Shown here piece after piece: positions 31,182 through 45,282 of a stretch of DNA of 64,000 nt (position 1 is its first letter; each line of letters opens with the position of its first letter). Source of the stretch: Sycon ciliatum. Taxonomy: Eukaryota; Porifera; Calcarea; Leucosolenida; Sycettidae. The translations under genes were made by a program, and so were the position numbers. The DNA is taken from the NCBI RefSeq assembly GCF_964019385.1, contig NC_088647.1:11591227-11655226 (forward strand), given 5' to 3'. Below the pieces are notes generated by a model. That model was given only the letters and a program-made list of their open reading frames with translations, was not told where the DNA came from and made no database searches.

Positions 31182-32869
31182 TATACGCCAAGATAAAGAT
31201 GGTCATTGTCAAGGTTTAAGCTTCAAACGGGCAGTATGGTGACCAATTGTCAAATTTTGACCATTTTTGACCATCTGTCAATTTTAAAGCACCTCTCTAA
31301 AACACGACCCAGCTGTAATGTGAGTTGTCGCATTGATTTGATTTTTGGTTTGCTTGTAGGCCGCTGGCACCCACGTTCAATGACCCAGAAACTGTAGCAG
31401 TGCTGTGAATACTTGAGTCGCAAAGTGAAGATTCACGGCGACAAGCCCCAAACTTGGAGATAGGTTCTTTTCAGCTTTCAGCAGCCCTGGACTATTTGTT
31501 TACAGAAATGTGGCTTTTTTTCTTGGTGCACCTCCCTATGTCCAGCTATAAAACAGGATCAGGATGGTCAGTATTCAGGTGCTGAGCTTCAACCGGAAAG
31601 AAGGGTGAGTAATTGCCGAATTTTGTCCATATTTGACCACCTGTCAATTTTGATGCACATCTCTATAACATGACCCAGCTGTAATGTGAGTGGTCGTATT
31701 GATTTCATTTCTTGTTTGCTTGTAGGCCGCTGACACCTACATTCAAAGACCAGGAAACTTTGGCACTGGTGTGAATACTTTAGTCGCAAAGTGAAGATTC
31801 ACGGCGACAAGACCCAAACTTGGAGATAGGTTATTTTCAGCTTTCAGCAGCCCTGGCGGATTTGTTTAGAGAAATGTGGCTTTTTTCTTGGTGGACCTCC
31901 CTATGTCCAGCTATAAAATAGGATCAGGATGGTCATTATTCAAGTGCTGAGCTTCAAACAGGAAGAAAGGTGAGAAATTGTCAAATTTTGACCATATTTG
32001 ACCACCTGTCAATTTTATCGCACCTCTCTATAACATGACCCAGCTGTAATGTGAGTGGTCGTATTATTTTCATTTTTTGCTTGCTTGTAGCCCGCTGGCG
32101 CCCACATTAAATGATCTAGAAATTTTGGCACAGCTGTGAATACTTTATTCGCAAAGTGAAGATTCACGGCGACAAGCCCCAAACTTGGAGATAGGTTCTT
32201 TTCAGCTTTCAGCAGCCCGGGGCGAGTTGTTTAGAGAAATGTGGCTTTTTTCTTGGTGCACCTCCCTATGTCCAGCTATAAAACAGGATCAGGATGGTCA
32301 TTATTCAAGTTCTGAGCTTGAACCGGGAAGAAAGGTGAGAGATTGTCAAAATTTGACCATATTTGACCACCTGTCAATTTTAATGCATCTCTCAATAACA
32401 TGACCCAGCTAAAATGTGAGTGGTCGTATTGATTTTATTTTTTGTTTGCTGTTAGGCCGCTGACATCCACATTCAATGGCCCAGAAATTTTTGCACTGCT
32501 GTGAATACTTTAGTCGCAAAGTGAAGATTCACGGCGACAAGCCCCAAACTTGGAGATAGGTTATTTTCAGCTTTCAGCAGCCCGGGCGAGTTGTTTAGAG
32601 AAATGTGGCTTTTTTCTTTGTGCACCTCCCTATGTCCAGCTATAAAACAGGATCAGGATGGTCATTATTTATGTTCTGAGCTTCAAACGGGAAGAAAGGT
32701 GGGAAATTGTCAAATTTTTTGACGACCTGTCAATTTTAATGCACGTCTTTATAACATGACCCAGCTGTAATGTCAGTGGTCATATTGATGTCATTTTTTG
32801 TTTGCTTGTAGTTGGCTGATACCCACATTCAATGACCCAGAAACTTTGGAACTGCTGTGAATACTTTAG
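31182..32869 (+). repeat. Satellite family B, diverged monomeric zone, right part
   Basis: Same monomer as the flanking arrays. Divergence falls towards 32.8 kb, where near-identical higher-order copies begin. Some variants found here (for example GATTTTATTTTTTGTTTGCT) are re-used in the homogenised region. Confidence 0.9.
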
Positions 32870-35800
32870 TTGCAAAGGGAAGATTCACGGCGACAAGCCG
32901 CAAACTTGGACATAGGTTATTTTCAGCTTTCAGCAGCCCTGGCGGAGTTGTTTAGAGAAATGTGGCTTTTTTCTTGCTGTACCTCCCTATGTGCAGCTAT
33001 TAAACAGGATCATGATGGTCATTATTCAGAAGCTGAGCTTGAAACGGGAAGAAAGGTGAGAAATTGTCAAATTTTGACCATATTTCACCACCTGTCAATT
33101 TTAATGCACCTCTCTATAACATGACCCAGCTGTAATGTGAGGGGTCGTATTGATTTAATTTTTTGCTTGCTTCTAGACCGCTGGCGCCCACATTCAATGA
33201 CCTGGAAACTTTGGCACTGCTGTGAATACTTTATTCGCAAAGGAAAGATTCACGGCGACAAGCCGCAAACTTGAATGTAGGTTATTTTCAGCTTTCAGCA
33301 GCCCTGGGCGAGTTGTTTAGAGAAATGTGGCTTTTTTTCTCGGTGCACCTCCCTATGTCCAGCTATAAAATAGGATCAGGATGGTCATTATTCAAGTGCT
33401 GAGCTTCAAACAGGAAGAAAGGTGAGAAATTGTCAAATTTTGACCATATTTGACCACCTGTCAATTTTATCGCACCTCTCTATAACATGACCCAGCTGTA
33501 ATGTGAGTGGTCGTATTATTTTCATTTTTTGCTTGCTTGTAGCTCGCTGGCACCCACATTCAATGATCTAGAAATTTTGGCACTGTTGTGAATACTTTAT
33601 TCGCAAAGTGAAGATTCACGGCGACAAGCCCCAAACTTGGAGATAGGTTCTTTTCAGCTTTCAGCAGCCCGGGGCGAGTTGTTTAGAGAAATGTGGCTTT
33701 TTTCTTGGTGCACCTCCCTATGTCCAGCTATAAAACAGGATCAGGATGGTCATTATTCAAGTTCTGAGCTTGAACCGGGAAGAAAGGTGAGAGATTGTCA
33801 AAATTTGACCATATTTGACCACCTGTCAATTTTAATGCATCTCTCAATAACATGACCCAGCTGTAATGTGAGTGGTCGTATTGATTTTATTTTTTGTTTG
33901 CAGTTAGACCGCTGGCATCCACATTCAATGGCCTAGAAATTTTGGCACTGCTGTGAATACTTTAGTCGCAAAGTGAAGATTCACGGCGACAAGCCCCAAA
34001 CTTGGAGATAGGTTATTTTCAGCTTTCAGCAGCCCGGGGCGAGTTGTTTAGAGAAATGTGGCTTTTTTCTTGGTGCAGCTCCCTATGTCCAGCTATAAAA
34101 CAGGATCAGGATGGTCAATATTTATGTTCTGAGCTTCAAACGGGAAGAAAGGTGAGAAATTGTCAAATTTTGACCATATTTGACCACCTGTCCATTTTAA
34201 TGCATCTCTCTATAACATGACCCAGCTGTAATGTGAGTGGTCGTATTGATTTCATTTTTAGTTTGCTTGTAGGCCGCTGGCACCCACATTCAATGGCTTA
34301 GAAATTTTGGCACTGCTGTGAATACTTTAGTCGCAAAGTGAAGATTCACGGCGACAAGCCCCAAACTTGGAGATAGGTTATTTTCAGCTTTCAGCAGCCC
34401 TGGGCGAGTTGTTTAGAGAAATGTGGCTTTTTTTCTTGGTCCACCTCCCTATGTCCAGCTATAAAACAGGATCAGGATGGTCATTAATTATATTCTGAGC
34501 TTGAAACGGGAAGAAAGGTGAGAAATTGTAAAATCTTGACCATATTTGACCACCTGTCCATTTTAATGCATCTCTCTATAACATGACCCAGCTGTAATGT
34601 GAGTGGTCGTATTGATTTCATTTTTTGTTTGCTTGTAGGCCGCTGTCACCCACATTCAATGACCTAGAAATTTTGGCACTGCTGTGAATACTTTAGTCGC
34701 AAATGGAAGGTTCACGGCGACAAGCCCCAAACTTTGAGATAGGTTATTTTCAGCTTTCAGCAGCCCTGGGCGAGTTGTTTAGAGAAATGTGGCTTTTCAT
34801 CCTGGTGCACCTCCCTATGTCCAGCTATAAAACAGGATCAGGATGGTCATTATTCAAGTTCTGAGCTTGAAACAAGAAGAAAGGGGAGAAATTGTCAAAT
34901 TTTGACCATATTTGCCCACCTGTCCATTTTAATGCATCTCTCTATAACATGACCCAGCTGTAATGTGAGTGGTCGTATTGATTTCATTTTTTGTTTGCTT
35001 GTAGGCCTTTGTCACCCACATTCGATGGCCTCGAAATTTTGGCATTTCTGTGAATACGTTAGTCGCAAAGTGAAGATTCACGGCGACAAGCCCCAAACTT
35101 GGAGATAGGTTATTTTCAGCTTTCAGCAGCCCGGGCGAGTTGTTTAGAGAAATGTGGCTTTTTTCTTTGTGCACCTCCCTATGTCCAGCTATAAAACAGG
35201 ATCAGGATGGTCATTATTTATGTTCTGAGCTTCAAACGGGAAGAAAGGTGGGAAATTGTCAAATTTTTTGACGACCTGTCAATTTTAATGCACGTCTTTA
35301 TAACATGACCCAGCTGTAATGTCAGTGGTCATATTGATGTCATTTTTTGTTTGCTTGTAGTTGGCTGATACCCACATTCAATGACCCAGAAACTTTGGAA
35401 CTGCTGTGAATACTTTAGTTGCAAAGGGAAGATTCACGGCGACAAGCCGCAAACTTGGACATAGGTTATTTTCAGCTTTCAGCAGCCCTGGCGGAGTTGT
35501 TTAGAGAAATGTGGCTTTTTTCTTGCTGTACCTCCCTATGTGCAGCTATTAAACAGGATCATGATGGTCATTATTCAGAAGCTGAGCTTGAAACGGGAAG
35601 AAAGGTGAGAAATTGTCAAATTTTGACCATATTTCACCACCTGTCAATTTTAATGCACCTCTCTATAACATGACCCAGCTGTAATGTGAGGGGTCGTATT
35701 GATTTAATTTTTTGCTTGCTTCTAGACCGCTGGCGCCCACATTCAATGACCTGGAAACTTTGGCACTGCTGTGAATACTTTATTCGCAAAGGAAAGATTC

Positions 35801-38800
35801 ACGGCGACAAGCCGCAAACTTGAATGTAGGTTATTTTCAGCTTTCAGCAGCCCTGGGCGAGTTGTTTAGAGAAATGTGGCTTTTTTTCTCGGTGCACCTC
35901 CCTATGTCCAGCTATAAAATAGGATCAGGATGGTCATTATTCAAGTGCTGAGCTTCAAACAGGAAGAAAGGTGAGAAATTGTCAAATTTTGACCATATTT
36001 GACCACCTGTCAATTTTATCGCACCTCTCTATAACATGACCCTGCTGTAATGTGAGTGGTCGTATTATTTTCATTTTTTGCTTGCTTGTAGCTCGCTGGC
36101 ACCCACATTCAATGATCTAGAAATTTTGGCACTGTTGTGAATACTTTATTCGCAAAGTGAAGATTCACGGCGACAAGCCCCAAACTTTGAGATAGGTTCT
36201 TTTCAGCTTTCAGCAGCCCGGGGCGAGTTGTTTAGAGAAATGTGGCTTTTTTCTTGGTGCACCTCCCTATGTCCAGCTATAAAACAGGATCAGGATGGTC
36301 ATTATTCAAGTTCTGAGCTTGAACCGGGAAGAAAGGTGAGAGATTGTCAAAATTTGACCATATTTGACCACCTGTCAATTTTAATGCATCTCTCAATAAC
36401 ATGACCCAGCTGTAATGTGAGTGGTCGTATTGATTTTATTTTTTGTTTGCTGTTAGGCCGCTGGCATCCACATTCAATGGCCTAGAAATTTTGGCACTGC
36501 TGTGAATACTTTAGTCGCAAAGTGAAGATTCACGGCGACAAGCCCCAAACTTGGAGATAGGTTATTTTCAGCTTTCAGCAGCCCGGGGCGAGTTGTTTAG
36601 AGAAATGTGGCTTTTTTCTTGGTGCAGCTCCCTATGTCCAGCTATAAAACAGGATCAGGATGGTCAATATTTATATTCTGAGCTTCAAACGGGAAGAAAG
36701 GTGAGAAATTGTCAAATTTTGACCATATTTGACCACCTGTCCATTTTAATGCATCTCTCTATAACATGACCCAGCTGTAATGTGAGTGGTCGTATTGATT
36801 TCATTTTTTGTTTGCTTGTAGGCCGCTGGCACCCACATTCAATGGCTTAGAAATTTTGGCACTGCTGTGAATACTTTAGTCGCAAAGTGAAGATTCACGG
36901 CGACAAGCCCCAAACTTGGAGATAGGTTATTTTCAGCTTTCAACAGCCCTGGGCGAGTTGTTTAGAGAAATGTGGCTTTTTTTCTTGGTCCACCTCCCTA
37001 TGTCCAGCTATAAAACAGGATCAGGATGGTCATTAATTATATTCTGAGCTTGAAACGGGAAGAAAGGTGAGAAATTGTAAAATCTTGACCATATTTGACC
37101 ACCTGTCCATTTTAATGCATCTCTCTATATCATGACCCAGCTGTAATGTGAGTGGTCGTATTGATTTCATTTTTTGTTTGCTTGTAGGCCGCTGTCACCC
37201 ACATTCAATGACCTAGAAATTTTGGCACTGCTGTGAATACTTTAGTCGCAAATGGAAGGTTCACGGCGACAAGCCCCAAACTTTGAGATAGGTTATTTTC
37301 AGCTTTCAGCAGCCCTGGGCGAGTTGTTTAGAGAAATGTGGCTTTTCATCCTGGTGCACCTCCCTATGTCCAGCTATAAAACAGGATCAGGATGGTCATT
37401 ATTCAAGTTCTGAGCTTGAAACAAGAAGAAAGGGGAGAAATTGTCAAATTTTGACCATATTTGACCACCTGTCCATTTTAATGCATCTCTCTATAACATG
37501 ACCCAGCTGTAATGTGAGTGGTCGTATTGATTTCATTTTTTGTTTGCTTGTAGGCCTTTGTCACCCACATTCGATGGCCTCGAAATTTTGGCATTTCTGT
37601 GAATACGTTAGTCGCAAAGTGAAGATTCACGGCGACAAGCCCCAAACTTGGAGATAGGTTATTTTCAGCTTTCAGCAGCCCGGGCGAGTTGTTTAGAGAA
37701 ATGTGGCTTTTTTCTTTGTGCACCTCCCTATGTCCAGCTATAAAACAGGATCAGGATGGTCATTATTTATGTTCTGAGCTTCAAACGGGAAGAAAGGTGA
37801 GAAATTGTCAAATTTTTTGACGACCTGTCAATTTTAATGCACGTCTTTATAACATGACCCAGCTGTAATGTCAGTGGTCATATTGATGTCATTTTTTGTT
37901 TGCTTGTAGTTGGCTGATACCCACATTCAATGACCCAGAAACTTTGGAACTGCTGTGAATACTTTAGTTGCAAAGGGAAGATTCACGGCGACAAGCCGCA
38001 AACTTGGACATAGGTTATTTTCAGCTTTCAGCAGCCCTGGCGGAGTTGTTTAGAGAAATGTGGCTTTTTTCTTGCTGTACCTCCCTATGTGCAGCTATTA
38101 AACAGGATCATGATGGTCATTATTCAGAAGCTGAGCTTGAAACGGGAAGAAAGGTGAGAAATTGTCAAATTTTGACCATATTTCACCACCTGTCAATTTT
38201 AATGCACCTCTCTATAACATGACCCAGCTGTAATGTGAGGGGTCGTATTGATTTAATTTTTTGCTTGCTTCTAGACCGCTGGCGCCCACATTCAATGACC
38301 TGGAAACTTTGGCACTGCTGTGAATACTTTATTCGCAAAGGAAAGATTCACGGCGACAAGCCGCAAACTTGAATGTAGGTTATTTTCAGCTTTCAGCAGC
38401 CCTGGGCGAGTTGTTTAGAGAAATGTGGCTTTTTTTCTCGGTGCACCTCCCTATGTCCAGCTATAAAATAGGATCAGGATGGTCATTATTCAAGTGCTGA
38501 GCTTCAAACAGGAAGAAAGGTGAGAAATTGTCAAATTTTGACCATATTTGACCACCTGTCAATTTTATCGCACCTCTCTATAACATGACCCAGCTGTAAT
38601 GTGAGTGGTCGTATTATTTTCATTTTTTGCTTGCTTGTAGCTCGCTGGCACCCACATTCAATGATCTAGAAATTTTGGCACTGCTGTGAATACTTTATTC
38701 GCAAAGTGAAGATTCACGGCGACAAGCCCCAAACTTGGAGATAGGTTCTTTTCAGCTTTCAGCAGCCCGGGGCGAGTTGTTTAGAGAAATGTGGCTTTTT

Positions 38801-40195
38801 TCTTGGTGCACCTCCCTATGTCCAGCTATAAAACAGGATCAGGATGGTCATTATTCAAGTTCTGAGCTTGAACCGGGAAGAAAGGTGAGAGATTGTCAAA
38901 ATTTGACCATATTTGACCACCTGTCAATTTTAATGCATCTCTCAATAACATGACCCAGCTGTAATGTGAGTGGTCGTATTGATTTTATTTTTTGTTTGCT
39001 GTTAGGCCGCTGGCATCCACATTCAATGGCCTAGAAATTTTGGCACTGCTGTGAATACTTTAGTCGCAAAGTGAAGATTCACGGCGACAAGCCCCAAACT
39101 TGGAGATAGGTTATTTTCAGCTTTCAGCAGCCCGGAGCGAGTTGTTTAGAGAAATGTGGCTTTTTTCTTGGTGCAGCTCCCTATGTCCAGCTATAAAACA
39201 GGATCAGGATGGTCAATATTTATGTTCTGAGCTTCAAACGGGAAGAAAGGGGAGAAATTGTCAAATTTTGACCATATTTGACCACCTGTCCATTTTAATG
39301 CATCTCTCTATAACATGACCCAGCTGTAATGTGAGTGGTCGTATTGATTTCATTTTTTGTTTGCTTGTAGGCCGCTGGCACCCACATTCAATGGCTTAGA
39401 AATTTTGGCACTGCTGTGAATACTTTAGTCGCAAAGTGAAGATTCACGGCGACAAGCCCCAAACTTGGAGATAGGTTATTTTCAGCTTTCAGCAGCCCGG
39501 GCGAGTTGTTTAGAGAAATGTGGCTTTTTTTCTTGGTCCACCTCCCTATGTCCAGCTATAAAACAGGATCAGGATGGTCATTAATTATATTCTGAGCTTG
39601 AAACGGGAAGAAAGGTGAGAAATTGTAAAATCTTGACCATATTTGACCACCTGTCCATTTTAATGCATCTCTCTATAACATGACCCAGCTGTAATGTGAG
39701 TGGTCGTATTGATTTCATTTTTTGTTTGCTTGTAGGCCGCTGTCACCCACATTCAATGACCTAGAAATTTTGGCACTGCTGTGAATACTTTAGTCGCAAA
39801 TGGAAGGTTCACGGCGACAAGCCCCAAACTTTGAGATAGGTTATTTTCAGCTTTCAGCAGCCCTGGGCGAGTTGTTTAGAGAAATGTGGCTTTTCATCCT
39901 GGTGCACCTCCCTATGTCCAGCTATAAAACAGGATCAGGATGGTCATTATTCAAGTTCTGAGCTTGAAACAAGAAGAAAGGGGAGAAATTGTCAAATTTT
40001 GACCATATTTGACCACCTGTCCATTTTAATGCATCTCTCTATAACATGACCCAGCTGTAATGTGAGTGGTCGTATTGATTTCATTTTTTGTTTGCTTGTA
40101 GGCCTTTGTCACCCACATTCGATGGCCTCGAAATTTTGGCATTTCTGTGAATACGTTAGTCGCAAAGTGAAGATTCACGGCGACAAGCCCCAAAC
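32870..40195 (+). repeat. Family B higher-order repeat, 7-monomer unit (2549 bp), about 2.9 copies
   Basis: A marker monomer with TTGCAAAGGGAAGATTCACG occurs at 32870, 35419 and 37968. Other monomer variants repeat with the same offset, for example 34002, 36551 and 39100, or the short-spacer monomer with TTTTTTGACGACCTGTC. Copies differ by only occasional substitutions. The third copy departs from the pattern near 40196. Confidence 0.9.
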
Positions 40196-43100
40196 TTGGA
40201 GATAGGTTCTTTTCAGCTTTCAGCAGCCCGGAGCGAGTTGTTTAGAGAAATGTGGCTTTTTTCTTGGTGCACCTCCCTATGTCCAGCTATAAAACAGGAT
40301 CAGGATGGTCATTATTCAAGTTCTGAGCTTGAACCGGGAAGAAAGGTGAGAGATTGTCAAAATTTGACCATATTTGACCACCTGTCAATTTTAATGCATC
40401 TCTCAATAACATGACCCAGCTAAAATGTGAGTGGTCGTATTGATTTTATTTTTTGTTTGCTGTTAGGCCGCTGGCATCCACATTCAATGGCCCAGAAATT
40501 TTGGCACTGCTGTGAATACTTTAGTCGCAAAGTGAAGATTCACGGCGACAAGCCCCAAACTTGGAGATAGATTATTTTCAGCTTTCAGCAGCCCGGGCGA
40601 GTTGTTTAGAGAAATGTGGCTTTTTTCTTTGTGCACCTCCCTATGTCCAGCTATAAAACAGGATCAGGATGGTCATTATTTATGTTCTGAGCTTCAAACG
40701 GGAAGAAAGGTGGGAAATTGTCAAATTTTTTGACGACCTGTCAATTTTAATGCACGTCTTTATAACATGACCCAGCTGTAATGTCAGTGGTCATATTGAT
40801 GTCATTTTTTGTTTGCTTGTAGTTGGCTGATACCCACATTCAATGACCCAGAAACTTTGGAACTGCTGTGAATACTTTAGTTGCAAAGGGAAGATTCACG
40901 GCGACAAGCCGCAAACTTGGACATAGGTTATTTTCAGCTTTCAGCAGCCCTGGCGGAGTTGTTTAGAGAAATGTGGCTTTTTTCTTGCTGTACCTCCCTA
41001 TGTGCAGCTATTGAACAGGATCATGATGGTCATTATTCAGAAGCTGAGCTTGAAACGGGAAGAAAGGTGAGAAATTGTCAAATTTTGACCATATTTCACC
41101 ACCTGTCAATTTTAATGCACCTCTCTATAACATGACCCAGCTGTAATGTGAGGGGTCGTATTGATTTAATTTTTTGCTTGCTTCTAGACTGCTGGCACCC
41201 ACATTCAATGACCTGGAAACTTTGGCACTGCTGTGAATACTTTATTCGCAAAGGAAAGATTCACGGCGACAAGCCTCAAACTTGAATGTAGGTTATTTTC
41301 AGCTTTCAGCAGCCCTGGGCGAGTTGTTTAGAGAAATGTGGCTTTTTTTCTTGGTCCACCTCCCTATGTCCAGCTATAAAACAGGATCAGGATGGTCATT
41401 AATTATATTCTGAGCTTGAAACGGGAAGAAAGGTGAGAAATTGTAAAATTTTGACCATATTTGACCACCTGTCCATTTTAATGCATCTCTCTATAACATG
41501 ACCCAGCTGTAATGTGAGTGGTCGTATTGATTTCATTTTTTGTTTGCTTGTAGGCCGCTGTCACCCACATTCAATGACCTAGAAATTTTGGCACTGCTGT
41601 GAATACTTTAGTCGCAAATGGAAGGTTCACGGCGACAAGCCCCAAACTTTGAGATAGGTTATTTTCAGCTTTCAGCAGCCCTGGGCGAGTTGTTTAGAGA
41701 AATGTGGCTTTTCATCCTGGTGCACCTCCCTATGTCCAGCTATAAAACAGGATCAGGATGGTCATTATTCAAGTTCTGAGCTTGAAACAAGAAGAAAGGG
41801 GAGAAATTGTCAAATTTTGACCATATTTGACCACCTGTCCATTTTAATGCATCTCTCTATAACATGACCCAGCTGTAATGTGAGTGGTCGTATTGATTTC
41901 ATTTTTTGTTTGCTTGTAGGCCTTTGTCACCCACATTCGATGGCCTCGAAATTTTGGCATTTCTGTGAATACGTTAGTCGCAAAGTGAAGATTCACGGCG
42001 ACAAGCCCCAAACTTGGAGATAGGTTCTTTTCAGCTTTCAGCAGCCCGGAGCGAGTTGTTTAGAGAAATGTGGCTTTTTTCTTGGTGCACCTCCCTATGT
42101 CCAGCTATAAAACAGGATCAGGATGGTCATTATTCAAGTTCTGAGCTTGAACCGGGAAGAAAGGTGAGAGATTGTCAAAATTTGACCATATTTGACCACC
42201 TGTCAATTTTAATGCATCTCTCAATAACATGACCCAGCTAAAATGTGAGTGGTCGTATTGATTTTATTTTTTGTTTGCTGTTAGGCCGCTGGCATCCACA
42301 TTCAATGGCCCAGAAATTTTGGCACTGCTGTGAATACTTTAGTCGCAAAGTGAAGATTCACGGCGACAAGCCCCAAACTTGGAGATAGATTATTTTCAGC
42401 TTTCAGCAGCCCGGGCGAGTTGTTTAGAGAAATGTGGCTTTTTTCTTTGTGCACCTCCCTATGTCCAGCTATAAAACAGGATCAGGATGGTCATTATTTA
42501 TGTTCTGAGCTTCAAACGGGAAGAAAGGTGAGAAATTGTCAAATTTTTTGACGACCTGTCAATTTTAATGCACGTCTTTATAACATGACCCAGCTGTAAT
42601 GTCAGTGGTCATATTGATGTCATTTTTTGTTTGCTTGTAGTTGGCTGATACCCACATTCAATGACCCAGAAACTTTGGAACTGCTGTGAATACTTTAGTT
42701 GCAAAGGGAAGATTCACGGCGACAAGCCGCAAACTTGGACATAGGTTATTTTCAGCTTTCAGCAGCCCTGGCGGAGTTGTTTAGAGAAATGTGGCTTTTT
42801 TCTTGCTGTACCTCCCTATGTGCAGCTATTAAACAGGATCATGATGGTCATTACTCAGAAGCTGAGCTTGAAACGGGAAGAAAGGTGAGAAATTGTCAAA
42901 TTTTGACCATATTTCACCACCTGTCAATTTTAATGCACCTCTCTATAACATGACCCAGCTGTAATGTGAGGGGTCGTATTGATTTAATTTTTTGCTTGCT
43001 TCTAGACCGCTGGCACCCACATTCAATGACCTGGAAACTTTGGCACTGCTGTGAATACTTTATTCGCAAAGGAAAGATTCACGGCGACAAGCCTCAAACT

Positions 43101-45282
43101 TGAATGTAGGTTATTTTCAGCTTTCAGCAGCCCTGGGCGAGTTGTTTAGAGAAATGTGGCTTTTTTTCTTGGTGCACCTCCCAATGTCCAGCTATAAAAT
43201 AGGATCAGGATGGTCATTATTCAAGTGCTGAGCTTCAAACAGGAAGAAAGGTGAGAAATTGTCAAATTTTGACCATATTTGACCACCTCTAAATTTTATC
43301 GCACCTCTCTATAACATGACCCAGCTGTAATGTGAGTGGTCGTATTATTTTCATTTTTTGCTTGCTTGTAGCTCGCTGGCACCCACATTCAATGATCTAG
43401 AAATTTTGGCACTGTTGTGAATACTTTATTCGCAAAGTGAAGATTCACGGCGACAAGCCCCAAACTTGGAGATCGGTTCTTTTCAGCTTTCAGCAGCCCG
43501 GGGCGAGTTGTTTAGAGAAATGTGGCTTTTTTCTTGGTGCACCTCCCTATGTCCAGCTATAAAACAGGATCAGGATGGTCATTATTCAAGTTCTGAGCTT
43601 GAACCGGGAAGAAAGGTGAGAGATTGTCAAAATTTGACCATATTTGACCACCTGTCAATTTTAATGCATCTCTCAATAACATGACCCAGCTGTAATGTGA
43701 GTGGTCGTATTGATTTCATTTTTTGTTTGCTTGTAGGCCTTTGTCACCCACATTCGATGGCCTCGAAATTTTGGCATTTCTGTGAATACGTTAGTCGCAA
43801 AGTGAAGATTCACGGCGACAAGCCCCAAACTTGGAGATAGGTTCTTTTCAGCTTTCAGCAGCCCGGAGCGAGTTGTTTAGAGAAATGTGGCTTTTTTCTT
43901 GGTGCACCTCCCTATGTCCAGCTATAAAACAGGATCAGGATGGTCATTATTCAAGTTCTGAGCTTGAACCGGGAAGAAAGGTGAGAGATTGTCAAAATTT
44001 GACCATATTTGACCACCTGTCAATTTTAATGCATCTCTCAATAACATGACCCAGCTAAAATGTGAGTGGTCGTATTGATTTTATTTTTTGTTTGCTGTTA
44101 GGCCGCTGGCATCCACATTCAATGGCCCAGAAATTTTGGCACTGCTGTGAATACTTTAGTCGCAAAGTGAAGATTCACGGCGACAAGCCCCAAACTTGGA
44201 GATAGATTATTTTCAGCTTTCAGCAGCCCGGGCGAGTTGTTTAGAGAAATGTGGCTTTTTTCTTTGTGCACCTCCCTATGTCCAGCTATAAAACAGGATC
44301 AGGATGGTCATTATTTATGTTCTGAGCTTCAAACGGGAAGAAAGGTGAGAAATTGTCAAATTTTTTGACGACCTGTCAATTTTAATGCACGTCTTTATAA
44401 CATGACCCAGCTGTAATGTCAGTGGTCATATTGATGTCATTTTTTGTTTGCTTGTAGTTGGCTGATACCCACATTCAATGACCCAGAAACTTTGGAACTG
44501 CTGTGAATACTTTAGTTGCAAAGGGAAGATTCACGGCGACAAGCCGCAAACTTGGACATAGGTTATTTTCAGCTTTCAGCAGCCCTGGCGGAGTTGTTTA
44601 GAGAAATGTGGCTTTTTTCTTGCTGTACCTCCCTATGTGCAGCTATTAAACAGGATCATGATGGTCATTATTCAGAAGCTGAGCTTGAAACGGGAAGAAA
44701 GGTGAGAAATTGTCAAATTTTGACTATATTTCACCACCTGTCAATTTTAATGCACCTCTCTATAACATGACCCAGCTGTAATGTGAGGGGTCGTATTGAT
44801 TTAATTTTTTGCTTGCTTCTAGACCGCTGGCACCCACATTCAATGACCTGGAAACTTTGGCACTGCTGTGAATACTTTATTCGCAAAGGAAAGATTCACG
44901 GCGACAAGCCTCAAACTTGAATGTAGGTTATTTTCAGCTTTCAGCAGCCCTGGGCGAGTTGTTTAGAGAAATGTGGCTTTTTTTCTTGGTGCACCTCCCT
45001 ATGTCCAGCTATAAAATAGGATCAGGATGGTCATTATTCAAGTGCTGAGCTTCAAACAGGAAGAAAGGTGAGAAATTGTCAAAATTTGACCATATTTGAC
45101 CACCTGTCAATTTTAATGCATCTCTCTATAACATGACCCAGCTGTAATGTGAGTGGTCGTATTATTTTCATTTTTTGCTTGCTTGTAGCTCGCTGGCACC
45201 CACATTCAATGATCTAGAAATTTTGGCACTGTTGTGAATACTTTATTCGCAAAGTGAAGATTCACGGCGACAAGCCCCAAAC
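40196..45282 (+). repeat. Family B higher-order repeat zone with 5-monomer (about 1818-bp) spacing
   Basis: The marker monomer lies at 40881, 42699 and 44516, and the AACCGGGAAG-type monomer at 40196, 42014 and 43831, each 1817-1818 bp apart. Internal monomer order is not identical between all units (a monomer near 41400 carrying CATTAATTATATTCTG is replaced in the next unit), so the units arose by unequal exchange from the 7/8-mer. Confidence 0.85.
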
